Of a stretch of 64,000 bases of DNA, positions 51,217 to 59,824 are shown piece by piece; the stretch's first letter is position 1, and every line of letters starts with the position of its first letter. This DNA is from Mitsuaria sp. GD03876 (lineage in GTDB: Bacteria; Pseudomonadota; Gammaproteobacteria; Burkholderiales; Burkholderiaceae_C): assembly GCF_029840635.1 (NCBI RefSeq), contig NZ_JAOCCU010000008.1:1-64000 (forward strand), in the 5' to 3' direction. The translations under genes and the position numbers were made by a program. The notes under the pieces are model-generated. The model searched no databases, was not told where the DNA came from, and worked only from the letters and a program-made list of their open reading frames with translations.

Positions 51217-54200
51217 TCAGTGCGTGGACGGCGCGATGCCGGCGTCCTTGTCGCGCTCGACGCGGAACCAGGCCGCGTACATGGCCGGCAGCGCCAGCAG
51301 CGTCAGCACGGTGGCCACGATCAGGCCGCCCATGATGGCCACCGCCATCGGGCCCCAGAACACGCTGCGCGACAGCGGCACCATCGCCAGCACGGCCGCC
51401 GCGGCGGTCAGCGCGATCGGGCGCAGCCGGCGCACGGCGGACTCGACGATCGCCTGCGCCGGCGGCACGCCGCGGCCGCGGTCCTGCTCGATCTGGTCGA
51501 TCAGGATGACCGAGTTGCGCTGGATCATGCCCATCAGCGCGATCACGCCCAGCAGCGCGACGAAGCCGAACGGCCGGTTCAGGATCAGCAGCGCCGCGGA
51601 CACGCCGGCGATGCCCAGGAAGCCGGTCAGGAAGGCCAGCATCGCCCGCGAGAAGCTGTGCAGCTGCAGCATCAGCAGCGTGAAGGTGATGAACAGCATG
51701 ATCGGCACGCCGGCGGCGATCGAGCCGGTGCCCTTGCTGCTCTCCTCCACCGCGCCGGCGATCGAGATCGAGTACCCGGGCGGCATCTCCTTCTGCATCG
51801 CGTCCAGCGCGGGCCAGAGCTGGTTGGTCACCGTCGCGCCCTGCAGGCCCTCGATGACGTCGCCCTGCACGGTGATCGCGAACTGGCGGCTCTCGCGGTG
51901 CATCACGCCCGGCTCCCAGGTGAACTGGGGCCGCACGACCTGCGTCAGCGGCACCGAGCGGCCCGAGGCCGTCGGCACGTAGGCGTTGGCGAGCTCGGAC
52001 AGCGTGTCGCGTTCCTGCACCGGCTGGCGCAGCACGATGTCGATCAGCCGGTCGGCCTCGCGGTACTGCGAGACCGTGGTGCCGCTGACCAGGATGCGGG
52101 CCGCCTGCGCGATGCTCTGGCTGGTCACGCCCAGCGCGCGGGCCTTGTCCTGGTCGACCTGCAGGCGCAGGACCTTGATGGCCTCGTTCCAGTTGTCGTT
52201 GACGCCGACCATGTTGGGGTTGGCGCGCATCTGCTCCTTGGCGCGGTCGGCGTACACGCGCAGCTGCGCGGGGTCGTCGCCGGCGATGCGGAACTGCACC
52301 GGGTACGGCACCGGCGGCCCGTTGGGCAGCAGCTTCACGCGGCCGCGCACCTCGGAGAACTCCTCGGCCAGGATCTGCGGCAGCTTGTGGCGCAGCGTCT
52401 CGCGGTCGGCCGGCGTCTTGGGCAGCAGGATGGCCTGGCTGACGTTGGTGTTGGGCAGGATCTGGTCCAGCGGCAGGTAGAAGCGCGGCACGCCCGAGCC
52501 GACCCAGGTCGCGACGCTGCCCACCAGCGGCTCCTTGGCCATGCGGGCCTCGAAGCGCTTGGCCACGACGTTGCTCTGCTCGATCGTGGCGCCCTCGGGC
52601 AGCCACAGGTCGACCAGGATCTCGGGCCGGCTGGAGTCGGGGAAGAACTGCTGCTGCACCTTGCCCATGCCCACCAGGCCGAGCACGAACACCAGGATCG
52701 TCAGGCCGATCGTCTTCCAGCGGTGGAACACGCACCAGGCGACCCAGCGGCGGAAGCGGTTGTAGAACGGCGTGTCGAAGACCTCGTGGGCCTCGCCCTC
52801 GTGGCCGGCGCGCGTCTTGAGCAGCAGCGCGCCGAGGTAGGGCACGAAGTACACCGACACGATCCACGAGATCACCAGCGCCGCCGCGGTCACCGCGAAG
52901 ATGGCGAAGGTGTATTCGCCCACGGTGGACTTGGCCAGGCCGATCGGCAGGAAGCCCACCGCGGTGATCAGCGTGCCGGTCAGCATGGGCTTGGCCGTGG
53001 CGTCGTAGGCGTACGTCGCCGCGTGCATCTTGTCGTAGCCCTCCTCGAGCTTGCGCACCATCATCTCGACGGCAATGATCGCGTCGTCGACCAGCAGCCC
53101 CAGCGCGATGATCAGCGAGCCCAGCGAGATCTTGTGCAGCCCCACCCCCGCGTACAGCATCACCACGAAGGTGATCGCCAGCACCAGCGGGATCGTGATG
53201 CCCACCACCAGGCCGGGCCACACGTCGATGCGCAGCGGCTTGGTGTGCAGGCCCAGGCTGATGAAGCTCACGCCCAGCACGACGACCACCGCCTCGATCA
53301 GCACGTGGACGAACTCGCCGACGGAGGTCTTCACCGCCGAGGGCTGGTCCTGGATCTGCTGCAGCGTGATGCCGGCCGGCAGCTGCTGCTGCAGCCGCTT
53401 GACCGAGGCCTGCAGCGCCTTGCCCAGCGCGATGATGTCGCCGCCCTTGCCCATCGACACGCCCAGCGCGACGACCTGCTTGCCGTTGAAGCGCACCATC
53501 GTCGTGGCCGGGTCGACGTAGCCGCGGCGCACCTTGGCGATGTCGGCCAGGCGCAGGCTGCTGGCGGCGCCGGTCTGGCTGTTGATGCCGCGGATCGGGA
53601 AGTCGTTCAGCGCCTGCACCGAGTTGAGCTGCCCCTCGATGCGGATCTGCACGTTGGCGCTGCTGGCGTCCATGACGCCGGCGCTCTCGACGGCGTTCTG
53701 CGCGTTGAGCTGCGACACGACCTGGTTGAAGTCCAGGCCCAGTTCGGCCAGGCGCTTCTGCGAGATCTCGATGAACAGCTTCTCGGCCTGCACGCCGAAC
53801 AGGTCGACCTTGGCCACGTCGGGCACGCGCAGCAGCTCGGAGCGCACCGCCTCGGCCTGCTGGCGCAGCTCCTCCAGCGAGAAGCCGCCGTCGGAGGACA
53901 GGGCGAAGATCGAGCCGTAGACGTCGCCGAACTCGTCGTTGAAGAACGGGCCCAGCACGCCCTGCGGCAGCGTGGGCTTGAGGTCGCCGATCTTCTTGCG
54001 GACCGTGTACCAGAGCTGGGGCACCTCGCCGGGCGCGGTGTTGTCCTTGACCTGGAAGATGGTCAGCGACTCGCCGGGCTTGGTGTAGCTGCGGATCTTG
54101 TCGGCGTGCGGCACCTCCTGCAGGGTGCGCTCGATCTTGTCGGTGACCTGCTCGGCCATCTGCTGCGGCGTCGCGCCGGGCCAGTAGGCCTGCACGACCA

Positions 54201-54357
54201 TCGCGCGGAAGGTGAACGGCGGGTCCTCGTCCTGGCCCAGCTGGAAGTAGGCGGCGAAGCCCAGCACCATCAGCACCACCATCAGGTAGCGCGTCAGCGG
54301 GGCGTGCTCCAGCGCCCAGCGCGAGAGGTTGAAACCGGCGCGGCTCGGGTTGCTCAT
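51217..54357 (-). CDS. RND efflux pump inner-membrane permease
   Basis: The 1046-residue protein is an RND permease of the AcrB/TriC-like branch. Its N-terminal helix is followed by GQDEDPPFTFRAMVVQAYWPGAT, and two large periplasmic loops alternate with two sets of transmembrane helices. Helix 4-type residues include GLLVDDAIIAVEMM, the proton-relay Asp pair of hydrophobe-exporting RNDs. It begins 16 bases after the adaptor stop with GGGAG before the ATG. No outer-membrane channel gene is adjacent, so a TolC-like protein from elsewhere is needed. Substrates are unknown. Confidence 0.93.
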   Translation of the reverse strand: MSNPSRAGFNLSRWALEHAPLTRYLMVVLMVLGFAAYFQLGQDEDPPFTFRAMVVQAYWPGATPQQMAEQVTDKIERTLQEVPHADKIRSYTKPGESLTIFQVKDNTAPGEVPQLWYTVRKKIGDLKPTLPQGVLGPFFNDEFGDVYGSIFALSSDGGFSLEELRQQAEAVRSELLRVPDVAKVDLFGVQAEKLFIEISQKRLAELGLDFNQVVSQLNAQNAVESAGVMDASSANVQIRIEGQLNSVQALNDFPIRGINSQTGAASSLRLADIAKVRRGYVDPATTMVRFNGKQVVALGVSMGKGGDIIALGKALQASVKRLQQQLPAGITLQQIQDQPSAVKTSVGEFVHVLIEAVVVVLGVSFISLGLHTKPLRIDVWPGLVVGITIPLVLAITFVVMLYAGVGLHKISLGSLIIALGLLVDDAIIAVEMMVRKLEEGYDKMHAATYAYDATAKPMLTGTLITAVGFLPIGLAKSTVGEYTFAIFAVTAAALVISWIVSVYFVPYLGALLLKTRAGHEGEAHEVFDTPFYNRFRRWVAWCVFHRWKTIGLTILVFVLGLVGMGKVQQQFFPDSSRPEILVDLWLPEGATIEQSNVVAKRFEARMAKEPLVGSVATWVGSGVPRFYLPLDQILPNTNVSQAILLPKTPADRETLRHKLPQILAEEFSEVRGRVKLLPNGPPVPYPVQFRIAGDDPAQLRVYADRAKEQMRANPNMVGVNDNWNEAIKVLRLQVDQDKARALGVTSQSIAQAARILVSGTTVSQYREADRLIDIVLRQPVQERDTLSELANAYVPTASGRSVPLTQVVRPQFTWEPGVMHRESRQFAITVQGDVIEGLQGATVTNQLWPALDAMQKEMPPGYSISIAGAVEESSKGTGSIAAGVPIMLFITFTLLMLQLHSFSRAMLAFLTGFLGIAGVSAALLILNRPFGFVALLGVIALMGMIQRNSVILIDQIEQDRGRGVPPAQAIVESAVRRLRPIALTAAAAVLAMVPLSRSVFWGPMAVAIMGGLIVATVLTLLALPAMYAAWFRVERDKDAGIAPSTH

Positions 54358-54373
54358 TCAGGGCTCCCGAGGT

Positions 54374-55588
54374 TCAGCGAGACGCGGCGGCGGCCGGCGC
54401 GGGCGCGGGCGCGCCCTCGGTCGGCGTGCCCGGCGGGCGGAAGCGCTTGACCTTCTGGCCCGGCGTCAGCACGTGGCCGCCGGCGGCGACGACCTCCATG
54501 CCGGGCGTGAGCCCCTGCACGACGAGCTCGTTGCCCTCGGCGCCGGCGACGGTCACCGGCTTCGGGCTCACCGTCATCGTCTTCGGGTCGAGCAGCAGCA
54601 CCGCGCTCTTGCCCTGCGACTCCATCACCGCGCTGAGCGGCAGCTTGATCGCGTTGTCGGTCGGCGTGCCGGTCAGGATGACGGTGGCGGTCTGGCCCAG
54701 GTGGACGTCCTGGTCGCCGCTCATCTCGGCCTTGACCAGGAAGGTCCGCGTCACCGGGTCGGCGGCCGCGGCCAGCTCGCGCAGCTTGATCGGCTTGGCC
54801 TGGTCCCGGGCGTCGCTCCACAGCCGGACCTTCAGCCCGTCCGGGCGCGCCGCGGCGGCGCGCACCAGCGCGACCTGGTCCTCGGAGACCGAGAACACGA
54901 TGTCGCGCGGGCCGTCGTTGGCCACGCGCACCACCGGCGTGCCGGCGGCCACGACCTGGCCGGGCTCGGCGTCGATGCCGGTCACCACGCCCGGCTTGTC
55001 GGCCGTCAGGCTGGAGTACTGCGCCTGGTTGCTCTGCACGTCGGACTGCGCGCGCGACGATTCATATTGCGCCTGCGCGGCCTTGAAGGCGGCGTCGCGG
55101 CGGTCCAGCTCGGCGGCGCTGATGAAGCCCTGGCGATGCAGGTCGATGTAGCGCTTGTAATCGGCGCCCAGCTGGTCGCGGTTCACGCGGGCGGCCAGCA
55201 CGGAGGCCTTGGCGGCTTCCTGCGCCAGCACCAGGTCCGAGCTGTCCAGCCTGGCCAGCACCTGGCCCGGCTTCACCACCGAGCCCAGGTCGACGCGGCG
55301 CTCCAGGATCTTGCCGGCGACGCGGAACGACAGCCGCGATTCGACGCGGGCCCGCACTTCGGCGGCGAACTCGCGCTGCAGGCCGGCCGATTGCGGCGTC
55401 AGCACGACGGTGCGCACGTAGCGATCGGGTTCGGGCGGCGGCGCCTGCTTGCCGCAGGCGGCCAGCACGGCCACCGCGGCGGCGGCCATCAGCCATTTCA
55501 GCGCGGGGCCCCGAGAGCGGCCGGACGGGTGGTCGACGGAACGATCGGACGAACCGGCGGGCAGGGACACAAGAGACCGTGGGGGCAT
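54374..55588 (-). CDS. RND efflux periplasmic adaptor (membrane fusion) lipoprotein
   Basis: From the ATG at 55588 (MPPRSLVSLPAG), with GAGG seven bases upstream, the product has 404 residues. A signal segment with lipobox LAAC lies near residue 44. It is followed by split barrel-sandwich halves (FRVAGKILERRVDLGSVVKP near the start, ADKPGVVTGIDAEPGQVV after the hairpin), an alpha-helical hairpin and a beta-barrel/membrane-proximal end. An Ala/Pro-rich tail ends the chain. It forms the tripartite pump with the downstream permease. Transcription likely starts at the TTGACA/TACATT promoter overlapping a TetR-type palindrome. Confidence 0.92.
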   Translation of the reverse strand: MPPRSLVSLPAGSSDRSVDHPSGRSRGPALKWLMAAAAVAVLAACGKQAPPPEPDRYVRTVVLTPQSAGLQREFAAEVRARVESRLSFRVAGKILERRVDLGSVVKPGQVLARLDSSDLVLAQEAAKASVLAARVNRDQLGADYKRYIDLHRQGFISAAELDRRDAAFKAAQAQYESSRAQSDVQSNQAQYSSLTADKPGVVTGIDAEPGQVVAAGTPVVRVANDGPRDIVFSVSEDQVALVRAAAARPDGLKVRLWSDARDQAKPIKLRELAAAADPVTRTFLVKAEMSGDQDVHLGQTATVILTGTPTDNAIKLPLSAVMESQGKSAVLLLDPKTMTVSPKPVTVAGAEGNELVVQGLTPGMEVVAAGGHVLTPGQKVKRFRPPGTPTEGAPAPAPAAAASR

Positions 55589-55638
55589 GAACACCTCGAC
55601 AAAGCCGCGGCGCCCAGGCTCGGGCACCGGAGTAACTG

Positions 55639-55681
55639 ACTGACCGGTCAGTAATGTATTCAGCGTGTCCGGACGTGTCAA
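55639..55681 (-). promoter_or_regulatory. Efflux operon promoter with TetR-type operator
   Basis: On the minus strand the consensus -35 TTGACA (55676-55681) and TACATT (55653-55658) are separated by exactly 17 bases. Immediately downstream is the perfect 14-bp palindrome ACTGACCGGTCAGT (55639-55652), overlapping the expected transcription start. Such ACTGACCGGTCAGT-like sites are typical operators of TetR/AcrR repressors that control efflux pumps. The start codon of the adaptor lies 51 bases further on. No tetR gene is next to the operon in the window. Confidence 0.85.
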
Positions 55682-55774
55682 ACCGACGGCGTACGGTTCA
55701 CCGGGGTACTGCATCGGGAAGGCGGGAATTGACGTTCCCGTGAGACGGCGCGGGGTTCGCGGCGTCGGTTTGAC
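55677..55774. repeat. 12-bp inverted repeat spanning the RND/hpn divergent region
   Basis: GTCAAACCGACG (55677-55688) and CGTCGGTTTGAC (55763-55774) form a perfect inverted repeat 98 bases across. The left arm contains most of the -35 of the efflux promoter; the right arm gives a TTGAC on the plus strand facing hpnC. A second pair, GTTCCCGT (55734-55741) and ACGGGAAC (55773-55780), lies inside and partly overlaps. Confidence 0.7.
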
Positions 55775-55802
55775 GGGAACAGCAGCGTCCGCTCGGCGGA
55801 GA

Positions 55803-56675
55803 ATGCCGGCCGTGAGCATAGAGCACTACGAAAACTTTCCTGTTGCTTCCTGGCTGAGCCCGCCGGCGTTGCGTCCCGCGATCATGGCGATCTACCGCTT
55901 CGCGCGGACCGCCGACGACCTCGCCGACGAAGGCGACGCGCCGGCGGCGGTCCGGCTGCGCGACCTGGCCGACTACCGCGCCGACCTGCGGGCGACGGCC
56001 GAGGGCCGGACGCCCTCCCCGCGCTGGGCGGCCCCGGTGTTCGCGTCGCTGGGCCCGGTGATCGCCCGCTACCGGCTGCCGGTGCCGCTGCTGGAGGACC
56101 TGCTCGACGCCTTCGAGCAGGACCTGGTCAAGACCGACTACGCGACGCGCGCCGAGCTGCTCGACTACTGCCGCCGCTCGGCCAATCCGGTGGGCCGGCT
56201 GCTGCTGCACCTGTACGGCATCGACGATGCGGACGCGCTGCGGCGCTCGGACGCGATCTGCTCGGCGCTGCAGCTGATCAATTTCTGGCAGGACTTCACC
56301 GTCGACGGCCCGCGCGGGCGGATCTACGCGCCGCTGGAGGATCGCCGTCGTCACGGCGTCGAGGGACAGGACCTGCTGGCGCTGCGCGACAGCCCGGCGG
56401 CGCGGGCGCTGATCGGCTCGCTGTGCGGCTGGGCGCGCGCGCTGATGGCCGAGGGCGCGCCGCTGGCGCACCGGATCCCGGGACGCGCCGGTTGGGAGCT
56501 GCGCTTGGTGGTACAAGGCGGCCTTCGCATCCTCGACAAGCTGGACGCGGCGGGCCACGACGCGCTGCTGCGCCGGCCCACGGTCGGCGCGTCGGACGCG
56601 CCGCTGCTGCTGTGGCGCGCGCTGACGATGCGCGCGACCGGACTGAACACCCGCCGCGAAGGGACGGCGCGATGA
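55803..56675 (+). CDS. hpnC: Squalene biosynthesis protein HpnC (hydroxysqualene synthase)
   Basis: HpnC converts presqualene diphosphate to hydroxysqualene in the three-enzyme bacterial route to squalene. The 290-residue product (ATG at 55803; a GTG three codons later is possible) belongs to the squalene/phytoene synthase family. It has the family start SIEHYENFPVASWLSP, the first Asp-rich motif DDLADE (38-43) and the second-helix NFWQDF segment. Its stop overlaps the hpnD start (ATGA). It diverges from the RND operon. Confidence 0.9.
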   Translation: MPAVSIEHYENFPVASWLSPPALRPAIMAIYRFARTADDLADEGDAPAAVRLRDLADYRADLRATAEGRTPSPRWAAPVFASLGPVIARYRLPVPLLEDLLDAFEQDLVKTDYATRAELLDYCRRSANPVGRLLLHLYGIDDADALRRSDAICSALQLINFWQDFTVDGPRGRIYAPLEDRRRHGVEGQDLLALRDSPAARALIGSLCGWARALMAEGAPLAHRIPGRAGWELRLVVQGGLRILDKLDAAGHDALLRRPTVGASDAPLLLWRALTMRATGLNTRREGTAR

Positions 56676-57571
56676 GCACCAAGAACAAGACCCACGACGC
56701 GAGCGCCCCGGGCGCCGCCGCTCCCACGCCGGAGCAGTACGTCCAGCAGAAGGCCGCCGCGAGCGGCTCGAGCTTCTATTACGCGTTCCTCTTCCTGCCG
56801 CCGCCGCGGCGCGCGGCGATCACCGCGTTCTACGCCTTCTGCCGCGAGGTCGACGACGTCGTCGACGAGGTGTCCGATCCCGGCGTCGCCGCGACCAAGC
56901 TGGCCTGGTGGCGCAAGGAGGTCATGAGCGCCTTCAGCGGCCAGCCCTCGCATCCGGCGATGAAGGCGCTGCTGCCGCACGTGCAGGACTACGACATCCG
57001 CGTCGAGCACCTGCTCGCCGTCATCGACGGCTGCCAGATGGACCTGGAGCAGACGCGTTACCTGGACTACGCCGGCCTGCAGCGCTATTGCCACCTGGTG
57101 GCGGGCGTCGTCGGCGAGGTGGCCTCGGGCATCTTCGGCCGCCAGGATCCGCAGACCGTGGCCTACGCGCACAAGCTGGGCCTGGCGATGCAGCTGACCA
57201 ACATCATCCGGGACGTCGGCGACGACGCGCGCCGCGGCCGCATCTACCTGCCGGTCAGCGAGCTGCAGCAGTTCGACGTCAAGGCCCACGAGATCCTCAA
57301 GCGCGACGCGCCCTGGGGCTATAGCGACCGCTTCATCGCGCTGATGGCCTTCCAGGCCGAGCGCGCGCACCGGCTCTACGACGAGGCGCTCGCGCTGCTG
57401 CCGGAGGTCGACCGCAAGGCGCAGAAGCCGGGGCTCATGATGGCCAACATCTACCGCACGCTGCTGCGCGAGATCGAGGCCGAGCGCTTCCAGGTCCTGC
57501 ACCAGCGCATCGCGCTGACACCGCTGCGCAAGCTGTGGATCGCGATGAAGACGAACTGGCGCGGACGCTGA
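56672..57571 (+). CDS. hpnD: Presqualene diphosphate synthase HpnD
   Basis: HpnD joins two farnesyl diphosphates to presqualene diphosphate. The 299-residue protein has both Asp-rich motifs, EVDDVVDE (59-66) and TNIIRDVGDDARRGRIYLP, with the YYAFLFLP segment. It overlaps hpnC by four bases and is followed after one base by hpnE, so the three are co-translated. An N-terminal Ala/Thr/Pro extension (1-20) is not part of the fold. Confidence 0.92.
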   Translation: MSTKNKTHDASAPGAAAPTPEQYVQQKAAASGSSFYYAFLFLPPPRRAAITAFYAFCREVDDVVDEVSDPGVAATKLAWWRKEVMSAFSGQPSHPAMKALLPHVQDYDIRVEHLLAVIDGCQMDLEQTRYLDYAGLQRYCHLVAGVVGEVASGIFGRQDPQTVAYAHKLGLAMQLTNIIRDVGDDARRGRIYLPVSELQQFDVKAHEILKRDAPWGYSDRFIALMAFQAERAHRLYDEALALLPEVDRKAQKPGLMMANIYRTLLREIEAERFQVLHQRIALTPLRKLWIAMKTNWRGR

Positions 57572-57572
57572 C

Positions 57573-58865
57573 GTGACGCGGGTCGCCGTCATCGGCGGCG
57601 GCTGGGCCGGACTGGCCGCGGCCGTCGAGGCGGTGTCGCTGGGCGCCGACACGACGCTGTTCGAGATGGCACCGGCGCTCGGCGGCCGGGCGCGCAGCCT
57701 CGAAGGCAGCACACCGGCGCTCGACAACGGCCAGCACATCCTGATCGGCGCCTATGTCGAGACGCTGGCGCTGATGCGCCGCGTCGGCGGCGATCCCGAG
57801 GCGGGGCTGCTGCGCCTGCCGCTGCGGCTGCGTTATCCGGACCGCGAGACGCTCCGACTGCCGCCCGGCCCGCCCACCCTCGCCTTCCTGCGCGGCGTGC
57901 TCGGCTGCTCGGCCTGGTCCTGGGGCGACCGCCTGCGCTTCCTCGCCGCGAGCAGCAGCTGGACGCTGCGGGGCTTCCGCTGCGATCCGGCGCTGACGGT
58001 GGCCGGGCTGTGCGCGGGCCTGCCGCGCGCGGTGCGCGACGACCTGATCGATCCGCTGTGCGTCGCCGCGCTCAACACGCCGGCGGACCAGGCCAGCGCG
58101 GCGGTCTTCCTGCGGGTGCTGAAGGACGCGCTGTTCAGCGGCCCCGGCAGCGCCGACCTGCTGCTGCCCCGGCGCGGGCTGAGCGCGCTGCTGCCGACGC
58201 CCGCGCGCGATTGGCTGCTCGCGCGCGGCGCGACGATCCGCACGCGGCGCGTGCAGCGGCTCGAGGCGGCCGGACGGGCCTGGCGCATCGACGGCGACGA
58301 GGAGTTCGACGCGGTCATCGTCGCCGCCAGTTCGGTCGAGGCGGCGCGCCTCACCCGCGACCTGGCCCCGGCCTGGAGCGCCGTCGCCGGTGCGTTCGAG
58401 TTCCAACCCATCGTCACGATCTACCTGGAGAGCGCCGGCTCCGCGCTGCCCGCGCCGATGGTCGCGCTGCGCGAATCGGCGACCGAACCGGCGCAGTTCG
58501 CCTTCGACCTCGGACAACTCGATCAGCAGCCGGGGCTGTTCAGCCTGGTCGTCAGCGGCGCGGCGCCGTGGATCGAGCGCGGACTCGAGGCGACCGGTGC
58601 CGCGGCGCTGGCCCAGGCGGAGCGACATTTCCAGTGGGCGTCGCCGCCGCGGATCGTTCGCGTGCTCAGCGAGAAGCGCGCGACCTTCGCTTGCACGCCG
58701 GGGCTGCGCCGGCCGGAAGCGCCGATCGCGCCGGGGCTCTGGGCGGCGGGCGATTACCTCGCGGGCCCATATCCGGCGACGCTGGAAGGCGCGGTCCGCA
58801 GCGGGTTGGCCGCGGCCCGTTCCGCAATGCGGCAACCTGAGGCCGGTACCCCGCCTCGCGGGTGA
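57573..58865 (+). CDS. hpnE: Hydroxysqualene dehydroxylase HpnE
   Basis: HpnE is a flavin amine-oxidase-like enzyme that reduces hydroxysqualene to squalene. The 430-residue chain starts at GTG 57573 with the FAD motif VIGGGWAGLAAA (6-17) and has LDNGQHILIGAY, typical of the family, and a C-terminal GLWAAGDYLAGPYPATLEGA. Squalene could serve hopanoid synthesis, but no squalene-hopene cyclase is in the window. The 114-base gap to the next gene holds the inverted repeat at 58928-58957. Confidence 0.92.
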   Translation: MTRVAVIGGGWAGLAAAVEAVSLGADTTLFEMAPALGGRARSLEGSTPALDNGQHILIGAYVETLALMRRVGGDPEAGLLRLPLRLRYPDRETLRLPPGPPTLAFLRGVLGCSAWSWGDRLRFLAASSSWTLRGFRCDPALTVAGLCAGLPRAVRDDLIDPLCVAALNTPADQASAAVFLRVLKDALFSGPGSADLLLPRRGLSALLPTPARDWLLARGATIRTRRVQRLEAAGRAWRIDGDEEFDAVIVAASSVEAARLTRDLAPAWSAVAGAFEFQPIVTIYLESAGSALPAPMVALRESATEPAQFAFDLGQLDQQPGLFSLVVSGAAPWIERGLEATGAAALAQAERHFQWASPPRIVRVLSEKRATFACTPGLRRPEAPIAPGLWAAGDYLAGPYPATLEGAVRSGLAAARSAMRQPEAGTPPRG

Positions 58866-58927
58866 TTTCCGCCGTCACGCCGCACCGCCGATGGGCGAAA
58901 ACGACGCAGTGCGCCCGTTGGAGCGCC

Positions 58928-58957
58928 CTCTCGGTTTCGCCATGCAAAAACCGAGAG
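58928..58957. promoter_or_regulatory. 10-bp inverted repeat upstream of the iclR-type gene
   Basis: Perfect arms CTCTCGGTTT (58928-58937) and AAACCGAGAG (58948-58957) flank a ten-base spacer and end 22 bases before the regulator ATG. Position and symmetry suit an autoregulatory operator; as RNA it would also form a leader hairpin. Confidence 0.6.
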
Positions 58958-58979
58958 AAATCCTTCACAATCGTCCGCC

Positions 58980-59747
58980 ATGAAGTCCAAGGAGCTCCAG
59001 ACCCCCGCCATCCAGGTGCTCGAGCGCACGTTCGCCTTGCTGGACGTGCTGGCTCAACACCAGGATCCCGTGTCGCTGAAGGTGATCAGCGAGACCACCG
59101 GCCTGCATCCCTCGACCGCGCACCGCATCCTGAACGACCTGACGCTGGGGCGCTTCGTCGACCGGCCGGAGGCGGGCAGCTACCGGCTCGGCATGCGGTT
59201 GCTGGAGCTGGGCAACCTGGTCAAGGCGCGGCTGGACGTGCGCGAGGCGGCGATCGGACCGATGCGCGAGCTGCACAAGCTGACGCACCAGCCGGTCAAT
59301 TTGTCGGTGCGCCAGGGTGACGAGATCGTCTACATCGAGCGGACCTACTCCGAGCGCAGCGGCATGCAGGTGGTCCGGGCGGTGGGTGGCCGGGCGCCGC
59401 TGCACCTGACGTCGGTGGGCAAGCTGTTCCTGGCGGGTGACGATCCGCAGCGCGTGCGCGCCTATGCGACGCGCACGGGCTTGTCGGGTCACACGCGCAA
59501 CAGCCTGACCGAGATCACGTTGCTGGAGCGCGAGATGGCGCTGGTGCGCCAGCGTGGCGTCGCGCGCGATGACGAGGAGCTCGAACTGGGCGTTCGCTGC
59601 ATGGCCGCGGGCATTTACGACGATCAGGGCAAGCTGGTGGCGGGCCTGTCGATTTCCGCCCCGGCGGACCGCCTGGAGGAAGGCTGGCTGCCTCGCCTGA
59701 AGGAGACGGCGACGCGGATCTCCGCGGCTTTGGGTTTCCGCGGCTGA
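58980..59747 (+). CDS. IclR-family transcriptional regulator
   Basis: The 255-residue product has an N-terminal winged helix-turn-helix (about 12-72, with ISETTGLHPSTAHRILNDL) and a C-terminal IclR effector domain (about 85-250, with LHLTSVGKLFLAG and VAGLSISAPADRL). IclR members respond to small acids or aromatic compounds. No catabolic operon is adjacent, so the target is unknown. An inverted repeat just upstream suggests autoregulation. The stop codon is the first base triplet of the 4 x 19-bp tandem repeat. Confidence 0.92.
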   Translation: MKSKELQTPAIQVLERTFALLDVLAQHQDPVSLKVISETTGLHPSTAHRILNDLTLGRFVDRPEAGSYRLGMRLLELGNLVKARLDVREAAIGPMRELHKLTHQPVNLSVRQGDEIVYIERTYSERSGMQVVRAVGGRAPLHLTSVGKLFLAGDDPQRVRAYATRTGLSGHTRNSLTEITLLEREMALVRQRGVARDDEELELGVRCMAAGIYDDQGKLVAGLSISAPADRLEEGWLPRLKETATRISAALGFRG

Positions 59748-59820
59748 CGACCACCTCGGTGGTTGACGATCACCTCGGTGGGTGACGAACACCTCGGTGG
59801 GCGACGATCACCTCGGTGGT
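59745..59820. repeat. Four tandem 19-bp repeats
   Basis: Four units of exactly 19 bases (59745-59763, 59764-59782, 59783-59801, 59802-59820) follow the consensus TGACGATCACCTCGGTGGK with one to three differences. Each unit contains a small inverted repeat, CACCTCGGTG or CCACCTCGGTGG. The first unit includes the regulator stop codon TGA. Confidence 0.93.
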
Positions 59821-59824
59821 GGAT

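Noticed and set aside
51007-54450. A 1147-codon plus-strand frame opposite the RND permease
   Set aside because: A His/Gln/Arg/Asp-rich repetitive translation without motifs; the minus-strand RND protein explains the region completely.
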